From positions 682,001-746,000 of the forward strand of contig NZ_FOBB01000001.1 in NCBI RefSeq assembly GCF_900109685.1: a DNA stretch of 64,000 nt, written 5' to 3'. Of the stretch, positions 26,710 through 38,469 are shown in pieces. Origin of the DNA: Chitinophaga rupis. Its GTDB lineage: Bacteria; Bacteroidota; Bacteroidia; Chitinophagales; Chitinophagaceae. The notes under the pieces are model-generated. The model was not told where the DNA came from. It saw nothing but the letters and a program-made list of their open reading frames with translations, and searched no databases. Positions within the stretch are counted from its first letter, which is position 1; every line of letters starts with the position of its first letter. The position numbers were made by a program, and so were the translations under genes.

Positions 26710-28395
26710 ATGAAGAATTCCTCCCGCCTGCAAAAGTATCTCAAGATAATCTTTATTATCATAGGGGCGTTAGTGTTAGTAGTTGTGGGTACGGGTTTAT
26801 ACCTGAGCCAGCACTGGAGCAATAAGCTACGCAGCCAGTTAAAAGATTACACAACAGAAATGTCGGATAGCCTGTATGTGCTCAATTATAAAAAAGTAAA
26901 GCTGAATATTCTCAGCGGCAGCCTTACTATTGACAGCGTAAGCCTGATAACCGATACTGCGGTTTATCATCATTTACAGGCGCAGCAAAAGGCGCCTTCC
27001 ATGTTATATTCCTTCAGCGCAGATCGTGTATCCGTAAGCTTCTTTAAAGCCTGGCGGTATTTTATAAAGAAGGAGCTAAGCGCCGGATCCCTGGTGCTGG
27101 AAAAACCCAGTATTGTGCTGGAACAAAATGCGCGGAATGTTGATACCAGCCGGCACCGCTCCGCATATGAAAATATATCTGGCCGCATCAGATCCTTATC
27201 CATCGGCTCTTTGCGGCTGGATAGCACTAACCTGAAATATACGTATATCAAGAAAGACAGTGGCTTGATCATTACCCAGCTACACCGCCTGAGCATACAT
27301 GTAAATGATCTGCTGATCGATTCTGTAGCTATGGAAGATCCATCCAGGTTCTTATATGCACGTAATTATGAGCTGCATTTACGTGCCTACCGGCACCGTA
27401 CAAAAGATAGCCTGTACTGGATGATCGTGCGGGATGTGAGCTATAATGCGGCAGAACGTACGCTGCGCCTGGGCCAGTTCCGCGTAGAGCCGCGTTATGA
27501 AAAGGCTGCATTTGACCGAAAGATAAAATACCAGCGCGACCGTTATGATGTACGGCTGAATAACATTCTGGTACAGGAGCTGCAGCCCTATGCCCTACTG
27601 CAACAACAGCAGCTGTGGGCAAGGCATGTGGAAATTGAAAATGGCAACATTGAAATTTACCATAACCGCAGCCTGCCCCCTTCCGGCGAGATCAAGACAG
27701 GGCAATTCCCGCATCAGCTGCTGCAAAAGCTGGCAATACCCGTTTATGTAGATACGCTGATAGGCAAAAAGGTGGAGCTTTCCTATGCAGAGGTGAACCC
27801 TAAATCCCTGCAAACAGGCACCCTGCTGTTTAAACAGGTGCATGGCATTTTCCGGAATGTTACCAACATTGATTCCATGATCGCAAAGAATAAACACCTG
27901 GTGGCGGATATGGATGCCGTATTTATGCAAAGCGGTATGCTGCGGGCTCGCTTTGATTTCTTATTGGGGGAGCCTCATGGCGCTTTTGCCATTACCGGCC
28001 AGCTAAAGAATATGGACGGGCGGCAGCTTACGCCCGTAACAAGGCCACTGGCGCTGGTAGAGGTAAAATCGGCCCAGATACATGACCTTACTTTCAGCAT
28101 GCAGGGTAATGAAAAGAGTGCTACTGCTGATGTGAAGCTGATATATGATCATTTAAAAATAAGCATCTTAAAAAAGGATGATGATACGCAGCAGCTTAAA
28201 CGCAAAGGCTTGCTTAGCCTGTTTGCCAATGCGATTGCCATTAATGACAGCAACCCTTCGGATAATGGGGCAGCGGTTAAGGTAGCCCATGTGAAGTATA
28301 CACGCGATCCACAGAAATCGTTCTTTAACCTGGTTTGGAAAACATTATTTGCCGGTGTAAAAGAAACCGCTATTGCTGCAAATATTAAGCTCTAA
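26710..28395 (+). CDS. AsmA/DUF748-like membrane-anchored periplasmic protein
   Basis: A protein of about 561 residues with one N-terminal membrane helix (YLKIIFIIIGALVLVVVGTG) and a long periplasmic part made of repeated short beta strands. The order LSGSLTIDSVSLITDTA, then ISGRIRSLSIGSLRLDSTNL and many paired strand motifs resembles DUF748/AsmA-type proteins, which in other bacteria help move phospholipid to the outer membrane or affect its assembly. I chose ATG 26710 because the signal anchor then begins after 11 residues; ATG 26671 is the alternative. It stands alone, divergent from the AraC gene. Family placement is moderately sure; the role is unknown. Confidence 0.7.
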   Translation: MKNSSRLQKYLKIIFIIIGALVLVVVGTGLYLSQHWSNKLRSQLKDYTTEMSDSLYVLNYKKVKLNILSGSLTIDSVSLITDTAVYHHLQAQQKAPSMLYSFSADRVSVSFFKAWRYFIKKELSAGSLVLEKPSIVLEQNARNVDTSRHRSAYENISGRIRSLSIGSLRLDSTNLKYTYIKKDSGLIITQLHRLSIHVNDLLIDSVAMEDPSRFLYARNYELHLRAYRHRTKDSLYWMIVRDVSYNAAERTLRLGQFRVEPRYEKAAFDRKIKYQRDRYDVRLNNILVQELQPYALLQQQQLWARHVEIENGNIEIYHNRSLPPSGEIKTGQFPHQLLQKLAIPVYVDTLIGKKVELSYAEVNPKSLQTGTLLFKQVHGIFRNVTNIDSMIAKNKHLVADMDAVFMQSGMLRARFDFLLGEPHGAFAITGQLKNMDGRQLTPVTRPLALVEVKSAQIHDLTFSMQGNEKSATADVKLIYDHLKISILKKDDDTQQLKRKGLLSLFANAIAINDSNPSDNGAAVKVAHVKYTRDPQKSFFNLVWKTLFAGVKETAIAANIKL

Positions 28396-28538
28396 AAATG
28401 CTTTTATGAATAGTCGAAAAATCTGATATTATCCTCATATTCTTATTTTATTTGTACACCATCTATACACACCCTGCACTGCCGTGTGCCCGCATTCAAA
28501 AAAGGCATCCATGCCACCCAAAAACTGCCTGTTTTTTA

Positions 28539-30594
<2,056 letters not shown>

Positions 30595-30620
30595 CCGTAT
30601 ATCGTTATACGTTATAAATA

Positions 30621-30649
30621 AAACCCCGGGTATAATGCCCGGGGTTTTT
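30621..30649 (+). terminator. gyrB terminator
   Basis: AAACCCCGGG, loop TATAATG, CCCGGGGTTT form a perfect 10-bp stem followed by TTG TTT. It begins 27 bases past the gyrB stop. The remaining interval to 30942 shows nothing else recognisable. Confidence 0.92.
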
Positions 30650-30942
30650 GTTTATATATACTAATTAATGCACCCGTTTTAGCTAAATGCTACAACTGGT
30701 GGAGGGACAGCAAGTTGGTCAAACTCATCCGTGAAAAATGCCTATAATTAAGCGTTTCAACATGTTAATATTGCTGAACCAATTTAGCAAAGCCAGATTA
30801 TTGATTATCAAAAAACTATAGCGAAAATCGTTATTTTATTAAAAAAACTTATAGGTTATTTATGTAATCTATTGCAAATATTACTATCTTGCACTCAGAT
30901 TTATACCTATACCGAAAGCAATAAAGCGATAAACCTATACCT

Positions 30943-31404
30943 ATGAAATTATCCCGAGTGGCGGCCATTTTTATGGTGGCTGCAATGATCTTCAGCGCCT
31001 GTAAGAAGGACGATGCTCAACCTGAAGCGATATTTTCATTTACATTCGAGGGTAAACAATATGTATCCAGCGGCACTTCCGCTTACTACTCTGATACCGT
31101 AATTACCGGTAAGAAAACACTGGTGATCGATGGGGTTACCAATAATTTTAAGGAACACATGCAGCTTATGATCACTTCACCGGATGGTGAAATGCCAGTA
31201 GGCACTTATGGTGGTTCTGCAGCATCGTTGATGCCAGTAACAGATTCAACGGAATCAGGTTATATAGGCGTATCAACTATAAACGTACAAATTACAAGCA
31301 TTAATAGTAAACGTGCCGAAGGTACTTTCTCCGGCACATTAAGTAAAAGTGGTGAAACAGAAAAGCCATTAACGGACGGGACTTTTAAAGTCAACATTAA
31401 CTAG
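30943..31404 (+). CDS. Lipoprotein of unknown function
   Basis: A 153-residue lipoprotein. The signal MKLSRVAAIFMVAAMIFSAC ends in a lipobox with Cys20, followed by KKDD, the Lys/Asp-rich start common in Bacteroidota surface lipoproteins. The mature part has about ten predicted beta strands (FTFEGKQYVSSGTSAYYSD and INVQITSINSKRAEGTFSGT) and closely resembles small lipoproteins grouped as DUF6252-like, which have no known role. The GTFSGTL segment near the end is characteristic of that group. It is a single-gene unit with a strong terminator 36 bases downstream. The family name is a tentative match. Confidence 0.75.
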   Translation: MKLSRVAAIFMVAAMIFSACKKDDAQPEAIFSFTFEGKQYVSSGTSAYYSDTVITGKKTLVIDGVTNNFKEHMQLMITSPDGEMPVGTYGGSAASLMPVTDSTESGYIGVSTINVQITSINSKRAEGTFSGTLSKSGETEKPLTDGTFKVNIN

Positions 31405-31440
31405 ATCATCGTTTTTTTTGAAATCTTTTTCCATCGACAC

Positions 31441-31467
31441 GCCCCGCCTTTCCAGGCGGGGCTTTTT
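31441..31467. terminator. Terminator between convergent small genes
   Basis: GCCCCGCCT, loop TTCC, AGGCGGGGC give a perfect 9-bp stem followed by TTTTTAATT on the plus strand. It serves the lipoprotein gene and may also affect the convergent small membrane protein. Confidence 0.92.
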
Positions 31468-31469
31468 AA

Positions 31470-31691
31470 TTACTTAACAGGCACTGCCTGCGGCCATCTG
31501 CGGCCTGCTCTCTTGAATACGTTGTTATTATTACTACCATAGTGCCGTACATGCTCCTGTACGCTACCCTTTATCTTTTTTCTCCACATCCATCCCAGCA
31601 CACCGGCTGTAATTGCCAGCCCCAGTCCAATACCTTTCAACAAAACACTGGACTCTATTGCATGTTCTCCGATTTTAATCTGACTACGCAT
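31470..31691 (-). CDS. Small membrane protein of unknown function
   Basis: A 73-residue protein. I chose ATG 31691 (MRSQIKIGEHAIESSVLLKG) over 31754 because the terminator of the upstream gene (31731-31759) lies inside the longer version. One membrane helix, SSVLLKGIGLGLAITAGVLG, is followed by WMWRKKIKG and a basic polar tail with an Asn run. I recognise no family. Its stop lies only 3 bases from the hairpin at 31441-31467. It could be a real small inner-membrane protein or a chance frame; the hydrophobic helix followed by positive charge favours a real one. Confidence 0.5.
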   Translation of the reverse strand: MRSQIKIGEHAIESSVLLKGIGLGLAITAGVLGWMWRKKIKGSVQEHVRHYGSNNNNVFKRAGRRWPQAVPVK

Positions 31692-31730
31692 AACATAAGG
31701 TTTTGGTGACACATAGGTTATACCAAAACA

Positions 31731-31759
31731 ATGCCATGCTGTATTGCACAGCATGGCAT
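31731..31759 (-). terminator. Terminator of the SIMPL gene
   Basis: ATGCCATGCTGT, loop of five bases, ACAGCATGGCAT give a perfect 12-bp stem. On the minus strand it is followed by TGTTTTGG. It begins 27 bases past the stop at 31786. Confidence 0.85.
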
Positions 31760-31785
31760 CTATTGTTAAAGAGAACTTAATTAAT

Positions 31786-32517
31786 TTATTTAATAGTAAA
31801 CACAGTCCTTACCTCTGCACGGATCTTAATGGTTTTGAAATCAATGTCAGATTCTGCAGCTTCCGGTGCTACCCGTGACTGTGCCATCATATATGTATTT
31901 ACCTGCTGGTAGGGCCTTACTACATCACTGTAATTATCTGTATTTATATCCTGCACTTCCAGTATACCGGCAATGCTTTCATCAATAGCGCCTAACAGGT
32001 AGGTGGCTTTAGCTTTAGCTGCCTGTATGGCTTTCATTTTTACCTCTTTGCGATACTCTTCCATTTTACTGTGTGTGTAAGATGAAATGTTTACGTTAGA
32101 GATGCCTTCATCATCTACCCCTGCCAGTATAATATTGGTTTTATCCAGCCTGTTAAGCTTTAAACGGTATCTCTTTTCTGCCAGGAAATCAGGATCGTTC
32201 TTCTTTTTGCCCCTCCACCAGTCGGGATTAAAACCAGATACATTTTCAATGGTAAGATTTTCCTTGGGAATGCCTGCATTTGCCACTGCCTGTTGCAGCT
32301 GTTTTTCCAGGGTACTGATGTCTACCTTATTGGTTTTGTTCTTTGACTGATAGTATTCTTTAAGCGTGATGCTGAGATAGATCTCGTCCGGGGTGATCTC
32401 CATTTCTGCGGAGCCGTTCACCTCTATCTTCTTTACGGGAGGTTTATTATCTGTTTGCTGTGCCCAGGTGCTTACTGTTAACAATAATCCGGCTAATACT
32501 AACATTACCTTTTTCAT
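31786..32517 (-). CDS. SIMPL domain (DUF541) secreted protein
   Basis: A 243-residue exported protein. The start at 32517 gives the signal peptide MKKVMLVLAGLLLTVSTWAQ; an upstream frame to 32586 adds a Cys-rich stretch that looks wrong. The mature part is a SIMPL/DUF541 domain: IEVNGSAEMEITPDEIYLSI, the central LEKQLQQAVANAGIPKENLT and ISNVNISSYTHSKMEEYRKE then KMKAIQAAKAKATYLLGAI. Members include E. coli YggE and mouse SIMPL; the bacterial role is not settled but is linked to oxidative stress and outer-membrane assemblies. It is a single-gene unit downstream of mfd on the same strand, with its own terminator. Confidence 0.88.
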   Translation of the reverse strand: MKKVMLVLAGLLLTVSTWAQQTDNKPPVKKIEVNGSAEMEITPDEIYLSITLKEYYQSKNKTNKVDISTLEKQLQQAVANAGIPKENLTIENVSGFNPDWWRGKKKNDPDFLAEKRYRLKLNRLDKTNIILAGVDDEGISNVNISSYTHSKMEEYRKEVKMKAIQAAKAKATYLLGAIDESIAGILEVQDINTDNYSDVVRPYQQVNTYMMAQSRVAPEAAESDIDFKTIKIRAEVRTVFTIK

Positions 32518-32660
32518 ATGATTTGTTTTAAATGATGTGTATTCCTTTTTACAACAGCATGATGCAGGTTGCGGGATGGATTCCATAAAGGGTTTAAAAA
32601 AAGTTTTTAATGATGCTACGGAGGGTGGAACGGATGGGCGGGGGATTATGTTACACGTAG

Positions 32661-35600
32661 TTAATTTCTTGCGTCTTCCATTGCTTTCAGGAAGTTGTAC
32701 AGGTCTGTCATAGTGCGGATACGCTCTACTACCAGCATAAAATTCTTACCTACCTGTTTTAAACGGGCATTGTTTACGCGCGTTTGCACATAGGTGAGTA
32801 TATGATTAAAGGTGGGTGATTCAAAGTAAGGGGAATCCGGGTTGTTAATGAAATAACAGCGCAGGGTTTCTTCTTTCAGCATCATTTTCTCAAAGCCCAG
32901 GGCTATGGCCATCCAACGGCAACGGATCATGGTCAGCAGGTCATTTACCGGCTGTGGCATAGGCCCAAAGCGGTCCTGCAGGCCGGCGGTAAATTCCTTC
33001 AGCTTATCTTCCAGGGTAATGTTATCTAATTCCTGGTACAGGTTCAAACGTTCCTGAATACTTTCTATATAACTGTCGGGGATCAGTATTTCCAGGTCGG
33101 TATCAATGGTACAATCGCTGACAAAATCTTTCTTTTGCTCCAGCTGTTCCTTGAACAGATCACGGAACTCATTTTGCTTCAGCTCGCGGATGGCTTCATC
33201 CAGGATCTTCTGGTACATATCAAAACCTATTTCCGCTACAAAGCCGCTTTGCTCTGCGCCTAACAGGTTACCGGCGCCGCGTATATCCAGGTCGCGCATA
33301 GAGATCTGGAAGCCGCTACCCAGCTCACTGTGCTGTTCCAGTGTTTGCAGGCGTTTGCGGCTATCGGCCGGTAAGGTGCTTACCGGTGGCGCCAATAAAT
33401 AGCAGAAGGCCTTTTTATTGCTGCGGCCTACGCGCCCGCGCAGCTGGTGCAGATCACTTAAGCCAAAATGGTGCGCGTTATTAATGATAATGGTATTGGC
33501 ATTGGGAATATCCACTCCGCTTTCTACTATGTTGGTACATACCAGCACATCATACTTACGGTCTATAAAATCCAGGATCACCTCCTCCAGCTTATGACCT
33601 TCCATTTGCCCATGCGCCGTAGCAACAGCCAGGTCGGGGCAAAGGCCGCGGATAAGGGATGCCATCTCACCCAAACCATGTACGCGGTTGTATACAAAAT
33701 ATACCTGCCCGCCCCGTTCTGCTTCAAAGTAAATAGCATCGCGGATCAGGTCATGGTCAAATACATGCACTTCTGTTTCAATGGCCTGGCGGTTAGGCGG
33801 CGGTGTGTTTATGATAGAGAGGTCGCGCGCACCCATGAGGGAGAACTGCAGCGTACGCGGTATAGGCGTAGCCGTTAGTGTGAGCGTATCTACGTTCACC
33901 TTTATCTGCTTCAGCTTTTCTTTGGCTGATACGCCAAACTTTTGTTCCTCATCCACAATCAGCACACCCAGGTCTTTAAACTTCACATCCTTACTTAACA
34001 GGGCGTGTGTGCCTACAATGATATCAATTTTCCCCTCTGCCAGCTTTTGCAGGGTTTCTTTCTTTTCCTTGGCTGATTTAAACCGGTTCAGGTAATCGAC
34101 CGTGCAGGGGAAATCCTTTAAGCGGTCTGAAAATGTTTTGTAGTGCTGAAAAGCCAGGATGGTAGTGGGTACCAGTATAGCGGCCTGCTTACCATCCACC
34201 AGGCTCTTAAAGGCTGCCCGTACGGCTACTTCTGTTTTACCAAAACCTACATCGCCACACACCAGCCTATCCATAGGGTGTGGTGATTCCATGTCGCGCT
34301 TTACATCGGCAGTAGCCTTGCTCTGGTCCGGTGTATCATCATAAATAAAAGAGGCTTCCAGCTCTGTTTGCAAATAGGTATCCGGCGAGTGGGCAAAGCC
34401 TTGCTGCGCTTTACGGGCGGCATACAGGCGTATAAGGTCCTTGGCAATATCCTTTACCTGGGTTTTAGCCTTTTCCTTCAGCTTATCCCATGCATCGCTG
34501 CCCAGCTTATTCACGCGCGGTTCCACGCCTTCCTTACCGGTGTACTTGCTGATCTTGTGCAGGGAGTTGATGTTTACATACAACAGGTCGTTGTTCTTGT
34601 AAATAATGCGGATAGCTTCCTGCATTTTACCGCCTACCTCTATTTTCTGCAGGCCGCTGTACATGCCTACGCCATGATCAATGTGCGTTACAAAATCGCC
34701 GGACTGCAGCTCCCGCAAGGTTTTCATGGTAATAGCCTTATTCTTGTTATAGGCCTGTTTTACCTTGTACTTGTGGTAGCGCTGGAAGATCTGGTGATCG
34801 GTATAACATACCAGCTTTAAAGTATGATCTATAAACCCATGGCCAATGGCTACGGGTATGGGATAGAAAACGAACTGCGCTTTCAGGTCTTCAAAAATGC
34901 TGCGCAGCCGTTCCAGCTGGCGGGCATTTTCTGCAAATATGAATAACGTGTATTTGTTATTGTTATGCTGCGATAGGTCTTTTAACAGCATTTCAAACTG
35001 CCGATTAAACACCGGCTGCTCCTGCGTTTCAAAGGTTATAACCGTAGCAGGGCGGCCGGTTTCCTGCCACCAGTTGCGGTTGCCAAATACTACACAGTGG
35101 CGCTGTAACAGCTGCTCCATGAGCACGGATGCTTTTACAAAATCATCTTCCGTAAGCATCATGTCCTCATCTTCATCCACCTTTACCTTATTGCCGGTTT
35201 GCAGCCAATCGTCCAGGCGCTGCTCCATTTGCTGTATCACCTCCTGCACATAACCCGGGTCTTTCATCCACACCATGGTATTGGCCGGCAGAAATTCTGT
35301 GAGCGCGGTTTTATGGTGATCTTTAGCATGGGTATCCATGTTGGCGATCAGCGTTACCTGGTTCAGCTTACGCTCACTCAGCTGCGTTTCCGGATCAAAC
35401 AGGCGGATGGAATCAATATCTTCCCCAAACAGCTCAATACGGTAGGGCTTATCGTTGCCAAAAGAATAAATATCCAGGATACCGCCACGCACAGCATACT
35501 GGCCGGGCTCATACACAAAATCAGTGTAATGAAAACCCCAGCCAACCAGCTTTTCCAGCAGATCATCTACCTTCAACACATCGCCCACCTTTAACTGCAC

Positions 35601-36035
35601 CATGTTGGTGTTAAAAGCGGTAGAGCCGGCTACCTTTTCCCACAAAGCTTCCGGATAGGTGACCAGTATTTTTTTACGGATAACGCCGCCTGAAAACTTC
35701 ATGAGGGCTTCTGTACGCAGCATGCTATGGCTGCTGTTCAGCTCCTGGAACTGGCCGGTTTTTTTAAAGGAATCCGGGAAGTAGAAAATATCCAGCGCCT
35801 GGCTTAGCTGTTCCAGGTCGTTATGGAAGTAGGCTGCCTCTTCCTTATCATTTAAAATAAAAAGGTGATTCGCATTTTCCATATTTGCCCAGGCGGTAAC
35901 AGCTACGAAGTTAACAGCGCTGCCGGTAAGGCCTGTAAGCTGGAAATATTGCGGAGCGGGCATATGTAGCCCTTTCACCAGCTGCTGCAGGCGGGGGTCT
36001 CGTTGAAAAAGCTGTAAAACACCCTGTAGATTCAT
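32661..36035 (-). CDS. mfd: Transcription-repair coupling factor
   Basis: An 1124-residue Mfd, the translocase that pushes stalled RNA polymerase off damaged DNA and recruits UvrA. In order: the UvrB-like N-terminal region (GSAVNFVAVTAWANMENANH), the RNA-polymerase-interacting CarD-like domain (GDFVTHIDHGVGMYSGLQKI, about residue 450), the helicase with Walker A DVGFGKTEVAVR near residue 594, DEEQKFG and TATPIPRTL, and the C-terminal TRCF domain that blocks UvrA. Length is close to the E. coli 1148. A -7 element TATCTTTG (minus strand, 36044-36051) sits only 8 bases before the ATG, so the transcript may have almost no leader. Confidence 0.97.
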   Translation of the reverse strand: MNLQGVLQLFQRDPRLQQLVKGLHMPAPQYFQLTGLTGSAVNFVAVTAWANMENANHLFILNDKEEAAYFHNDLEQLSQALDIFYFPDSFKKTGQFQELNSSHSMLRTEALMKFSGGVIRKKILVTYPEALWEKVAGSTAFNTNMVQLKVGDVLKVDDLLEKLVGWGFHYTDFVYEPGQYAVRGGILDIYSFGNDKPYRIELFGEDIDSIRLFDPETQLSERKLNQVTLIANMDTHAKDHHKTALTEFLPANTMVWMKDPGYVQEVIQQMEQRLDDWLQTGNKVKVDEDEDMMLTEDDFVKASVLMEQLLQRHCVVFGNRNWWQETGRPATVITFETQEQPVFNRQFEMLLKDLSQHNNNKYTLFIFAENARQLERLRSIFEDLKAQFVFYPIPVAIGHGFIDHTLKLVCYTDHQIFQRYHKYKVKQAYNKNKAITMKTLRELQSGDFVTHIDHGVGMYSGLQKIEVGGKMQEAIRIIYKNNDLLYVNINSLHKISKYTGKEGVEPRVNKLGSDAWDKLKEKAKTQVKDIAKDLIRLYAARKAQQGFAHSPDTYLQTELEASFIYDDTPDQSKATADVKRDMESPHPMDRLVCGDVGFGKTEVAVRAAFKSLVDGKQAAILVPTTILAFQHYKTFSDRLKDFPCTVDYLNRFKSAKEKKETLQKLAEGKIDIIVGTHALLSKDVKFKDLGVLIVDEEQKFGVSAKEKLKQIKVNVDTLTLTATPIPRTLQFSLMGARDLSIINTPPPNRQAIETEVHVFDHDLIRDAIYFEAERGGQVYFVYNRVHGLGEMASLIRGLCPDLAVATAHGQMEGHKLEEVILDFIDRKYDVLVCTNIVESGVDIPNANTIIINNAHHFGLSDLHQLRGRVGRSNKKAFCYLLAPPVSTLPADSRKRLQTLEQHSELGSGFQISMRDLDIRGAGNLLGAEQSGFVAEIGFDMYQKILDEAIRELKQNEFRDLFKEQLEQKKDFVSDCTIDTDLEILIPDSYIESIQERLNLYQELDNITLEDKLKEFTAGLQDRFGPMPQPVNDLLTMIRCRWMAIALGFEKMMLKEETLRCYFINNPDSPYFESPTFNHILTYVQTRVNNARLKQVGKNFMLVVERIRTMTDLYNFLKAMEDARN

Positions 36036-36043
36036 GAAGGGTG

Positions 36044-36051
36044 CAAAGATA
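36044..36051 (-). promoter_or_regulatory. Predicted -7 element of mfd
   Basis: TATCTTTG lies 8 bases before the mfd ATG, matching TAnnTTTG. No TTG is found at the 19-base spacing, so the support is from the -7 element and its position only. Confidence 0.5.
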
Positions 36052-36061
36052 GTAATTTTTT

Positions 36062-36186
36062 AGTCCATGGTCTATAGTCCATGGTCCATTGCCTGGTACA
36101 TATTGTAGTGGTGCGATCCTTTTCCGGCATTACCATGTAGTACACAAGCTTTTGAAAAGGGCTATGGACTGTGGACCACGGACCAT
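36062..36186. repeat. Imperfect inverted repeat of the word TCCATGGTC
   Basis: TAGTCCATGGTC occurs twice at 36061-36086 and its complement, CTATGGACTGTGGACCACGG, at 36162-36181. The two ends can pair into a long imperfect hairpin between mfd and the flavoprotein gene, which are divergent. Confidence 0.7.
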
Positions 36187-36227
36187 CGACTTTTTTCCCT
36201 ATATTTAATAACACAAATACACCCCAT

Positions 36228-36956
36228 ATGCTGGAGCAATGGTACAACGGTACGGTTACCAGAATTGTAGATGAAACCTACAATACACGCCGCTTCTGGA
36301 TACAGATACCGGATATGGACCTTTTTGATTTCAAGCCCGGACAGTTCGTTACCCTGGACCTCCCGATTCATGAGAACAAGCATAAACGATGGCGCAGCTA
36401 TTCCATTGCATCGCACCCGAATGGCAGCAATGAAATAGAGCTGGTGATCGTATTGCTGGAAGGCGGGGCCGGCACCACTTACCTTTTCAATGAAATAAAG
36501 GAAGGCAGCAGCCTATTGCTGCGTGGGCCTTTGGGCAAATTTGTGCTGCCGGAGGTGCTGGATAAAGACCTGTTCCTGGTGTGCACGGGTACCGGCATTG
36601 CGCCGTTCCGGTCTATGGCTAAATACATTCACCTGCACAACATTCCGCATAAAAATATTTACCTCATTTACGGCAGCCGCTATATTAAAGACCTGCTATA
36701 CCCCGGCGAAATGGGAGAACTGCAGGCAGCACATCCGGGATTCTACTACCTGCCAACCTTATCCCGTGAGGACAGTACAGACTGGACCGGGCGTAAAGGA
36801 TACGTACACACTATTTATGAAGAAATGCTGGAAGGCGGCAATAAACCCGCTAATTTTTTCCTGTGCGGCTGGAAGAATATGATCAATGAGGCCAGGCAGC
36901 GCATACTGGACCTGGGATATGACCGTAAGGACATACACCTGGAACTGTACGACTAA
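36228..36956 (+). CDS. Ferredoxin-NADP reductase-like flavoprotein
   Basis: A 242-residue single-polypeptide reductase with an N-terminal FAD domain and a C-terminal NAD(P) domain. The FAD signature RSYSIAS is at residues 56-62. The NADP region has FLVCTGTGIAPFRSMAKYIH, the usual GTGxAP binding loop, and YLIYGSR. The end FLCGWKNMINEARQRILDLG resembles ferredoxin-NADP reductase and phenol-hydroxylase reductases. No ferredoxin domain is fused. I chose ATG 36228 since the track to 36171 runs through the repeat. TATATTTA (36200-36207) before it resembles a -7 element. Partner electron carrier is unknown. Confidence 0.88.
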   Translation: MLEQWYNGTVTRIVDETYNTRRFWIQIPDMDLFDFKPGQFVTLDLPIHENKHKRWRSYSIASHPNGSNEIELVIVLLEGGAGTTYLFNEIKEGSSLLLRGPLGKFVLPEVLDKDLFLVCTGTGIAPFRSMAKYIHLHNIPHKNIYLIYGSRYIKDLLYPGEMGELQAAHPGFYYLPTLSREDSTDWTGRKGYVHTIYEEMLEGGNKPANFFLCGWKNMINEARQRILDLGYDRKDIHLELYD

Positions 36957-37034
36957 GGGATCAGCAGTTAAAACCTATACTATCTTTTGCCCAGGGAACG
37001 GGATAACCGCCATAGCGGGTGGTAGACATAAAAG

Positions 37035-38462
37035 TTACAGAATAGCCTTCAGCACACGCTCCCTTACTTCAGCCAGCGGAATACGCTCCTGCTCCATACT
37101 ATCGCGGTAGCGGATAGTAACTGTGTTATCTTCCTTCGTCTGGTGATCAATGGTTACGCAGAAAGGCGTACCGATGGCGTCCTGGCGGCGGTAGCGCTTA
37201 CCAATGGCATCTTTCTCCTCATAAAAACAATAGAAGGAAGACTTGCATTCATCCATCAGCTGACGGGCTATTTCAGGCAAACCATCCTTTTTGGTAAGTG
37301 GGAAGATGGCCAGCTTAATGGGGGCCAATTTTGCCGGGAAATGCATTACCACGCGGCTGTCCGCCTTTTCGGGGGTGCTCAGGTCCTGCTCTTCGTAGGC
37401 ATTGCATACGGTTAAGAGGAACATACGATCTAACCCGATAGAGGTTTCAATTACATAGGGAATGTAATTCTGGTTAATCTCCGGATCAAAATACTGAAGC
37501 TTTTTCTTGCTGTATTCCTGGTGGTTTTTGAGGTCAAAATCTGTACGGCTATGGATCCCTTCCACTTCCTTAAAGCCAATGGGAAATTCATATTCAATAT
37601 CCACGGCAGCATCTGCATAGTGAGCCAGCTTTTCGTGGTCTTTGAAACGGTAGCTGGTGGCGGGTGTGCCCAGGCTCTGGTGCCATTTCATACGTTCTTC
37701 TTTCCAGTAGGCATACCATTCTTTCTGGGAGCCGGGGCGAATGAAGAACTGCATTTCCATTTGCTCAAATTCGCGCATACGGAAAATGAACTGGCGGGCT
37801 ACGATCTCATTCCGGAAAGCCTTTCCTATCTGGGCAATACCAAACGGAATTTTCATGCGGCCGGTCTTCTGCACGTTCAGGAAGTTCACAAAAATACCCT
37901 GGGCTGTTTCCGGGCGCAGGTATATTTCGCTGGCTTCGTCTGTTACGCTACCCAGCTGGGTAGAGAACATGAGGTTGAACTGGCGTACATCCGTCCAGTT
38001 ATTGGTACCGCTTACGGTACATTTTATATTGTTGGATTCTATGAGCTGTTTAAGGCCTGCGTAGTCGTTCTCTTTCAGCAGGTCGTTCATTTTTTGCAAC
38101 AGGGCATCGCCGGCTTCCGGGGTCAGGGTTTCTGCATGCGCTTCCAGCAAGTGATCTACGCGGTAGCGTTTTTTGCTATCCTTGTTATCGATCATGGGAT
38201 CGCTGAAATTATCCACGTGGCCGGAGGCTTTCCAGGTAGTAGGGTGCATGAAAATGGCGGCATCAATGCCCACAATGTTCTCGTGCATCTGGGTCATGCT
38301 CGTCCACCAATAGTCACGTATATTCTTCTTCAGCTGTGCACCGTACTGACCATAGTCATATACCGCGCTTAGCCCGTCGTATATTTCACTGGATGGGAAA
38401 ACGAATCCGTATTCTTTACAATGCGATATGATCGCCTGGAACTTGTTCTGATCTGTTGCCAT
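37035..38462 (-). CDS. glyS: Glycyl-tRNA synthetase, homodimeric class II type
   Basis: A 475-residue class II synthetase of the single-chain alpha-2 type (called glyS or glyQS), not the alpha-2-beta-2 form. The N-terminus reads NKFQAIISHCKEYGFVFPSS, then YDYGQYGAQLKKNIRDYWW. Motif 2 is in FRNEIVARQFIFRMREFEQM and motif 3 is GLDRMFLLTV. The C-terminal anticodon-binding domain begins near LAPIKLAIFPLTKKDGLPEI. A promoter TTTG-N19-TATCTTTG ends 7 bases before the ATG, so the message would be nearly leaderless. It stands alone between divergent and same-strand genes. Confidence 0.97.
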   Translation of the reverse strand: MATDQNKFQAIISHCKEYGFVFPSSEIYDGLSAVYDYGQYGAQLKKNIRDYWWTSMTQMHENIVGIDAAIFMHPTTWKASGHVDNFSDPMIDNKDSKKRYRVDHLLEAHAETLTPEAGDALLQKMNDLLKENDYAGLKQLIESNNIKCTVSGTNNWTDVRQFNLMFSTQLGSVTDEASEIYLRPETAQGIFVNFLNVQKTGRMKIPFGIAQIGKAFRNEIVARQFIFRMREFEQMEMQFFIRPGSQKEWYAYWKEERMKWHQSLGTPATSYRFKDHEKLAHYADAAVDIEYEFPIGFKEVEGIHSRTDFDLKNHQEYSKKKLQYFDPEINQNYIPYVIETSIGLDRMFLLTVCNAYEEQDLSTPEKADSRVVMHFPAKLAPIKLAIFPLTKKDGLPEIARQLMDECKSSFYCFYEEKDAIGKRYRRQDAIGTPFCVTIDHQTKEDNTVTIRYRDSMEQERIPLAEVRERVLKAIL

Positions 38463-38469
38463 AGTGGCG

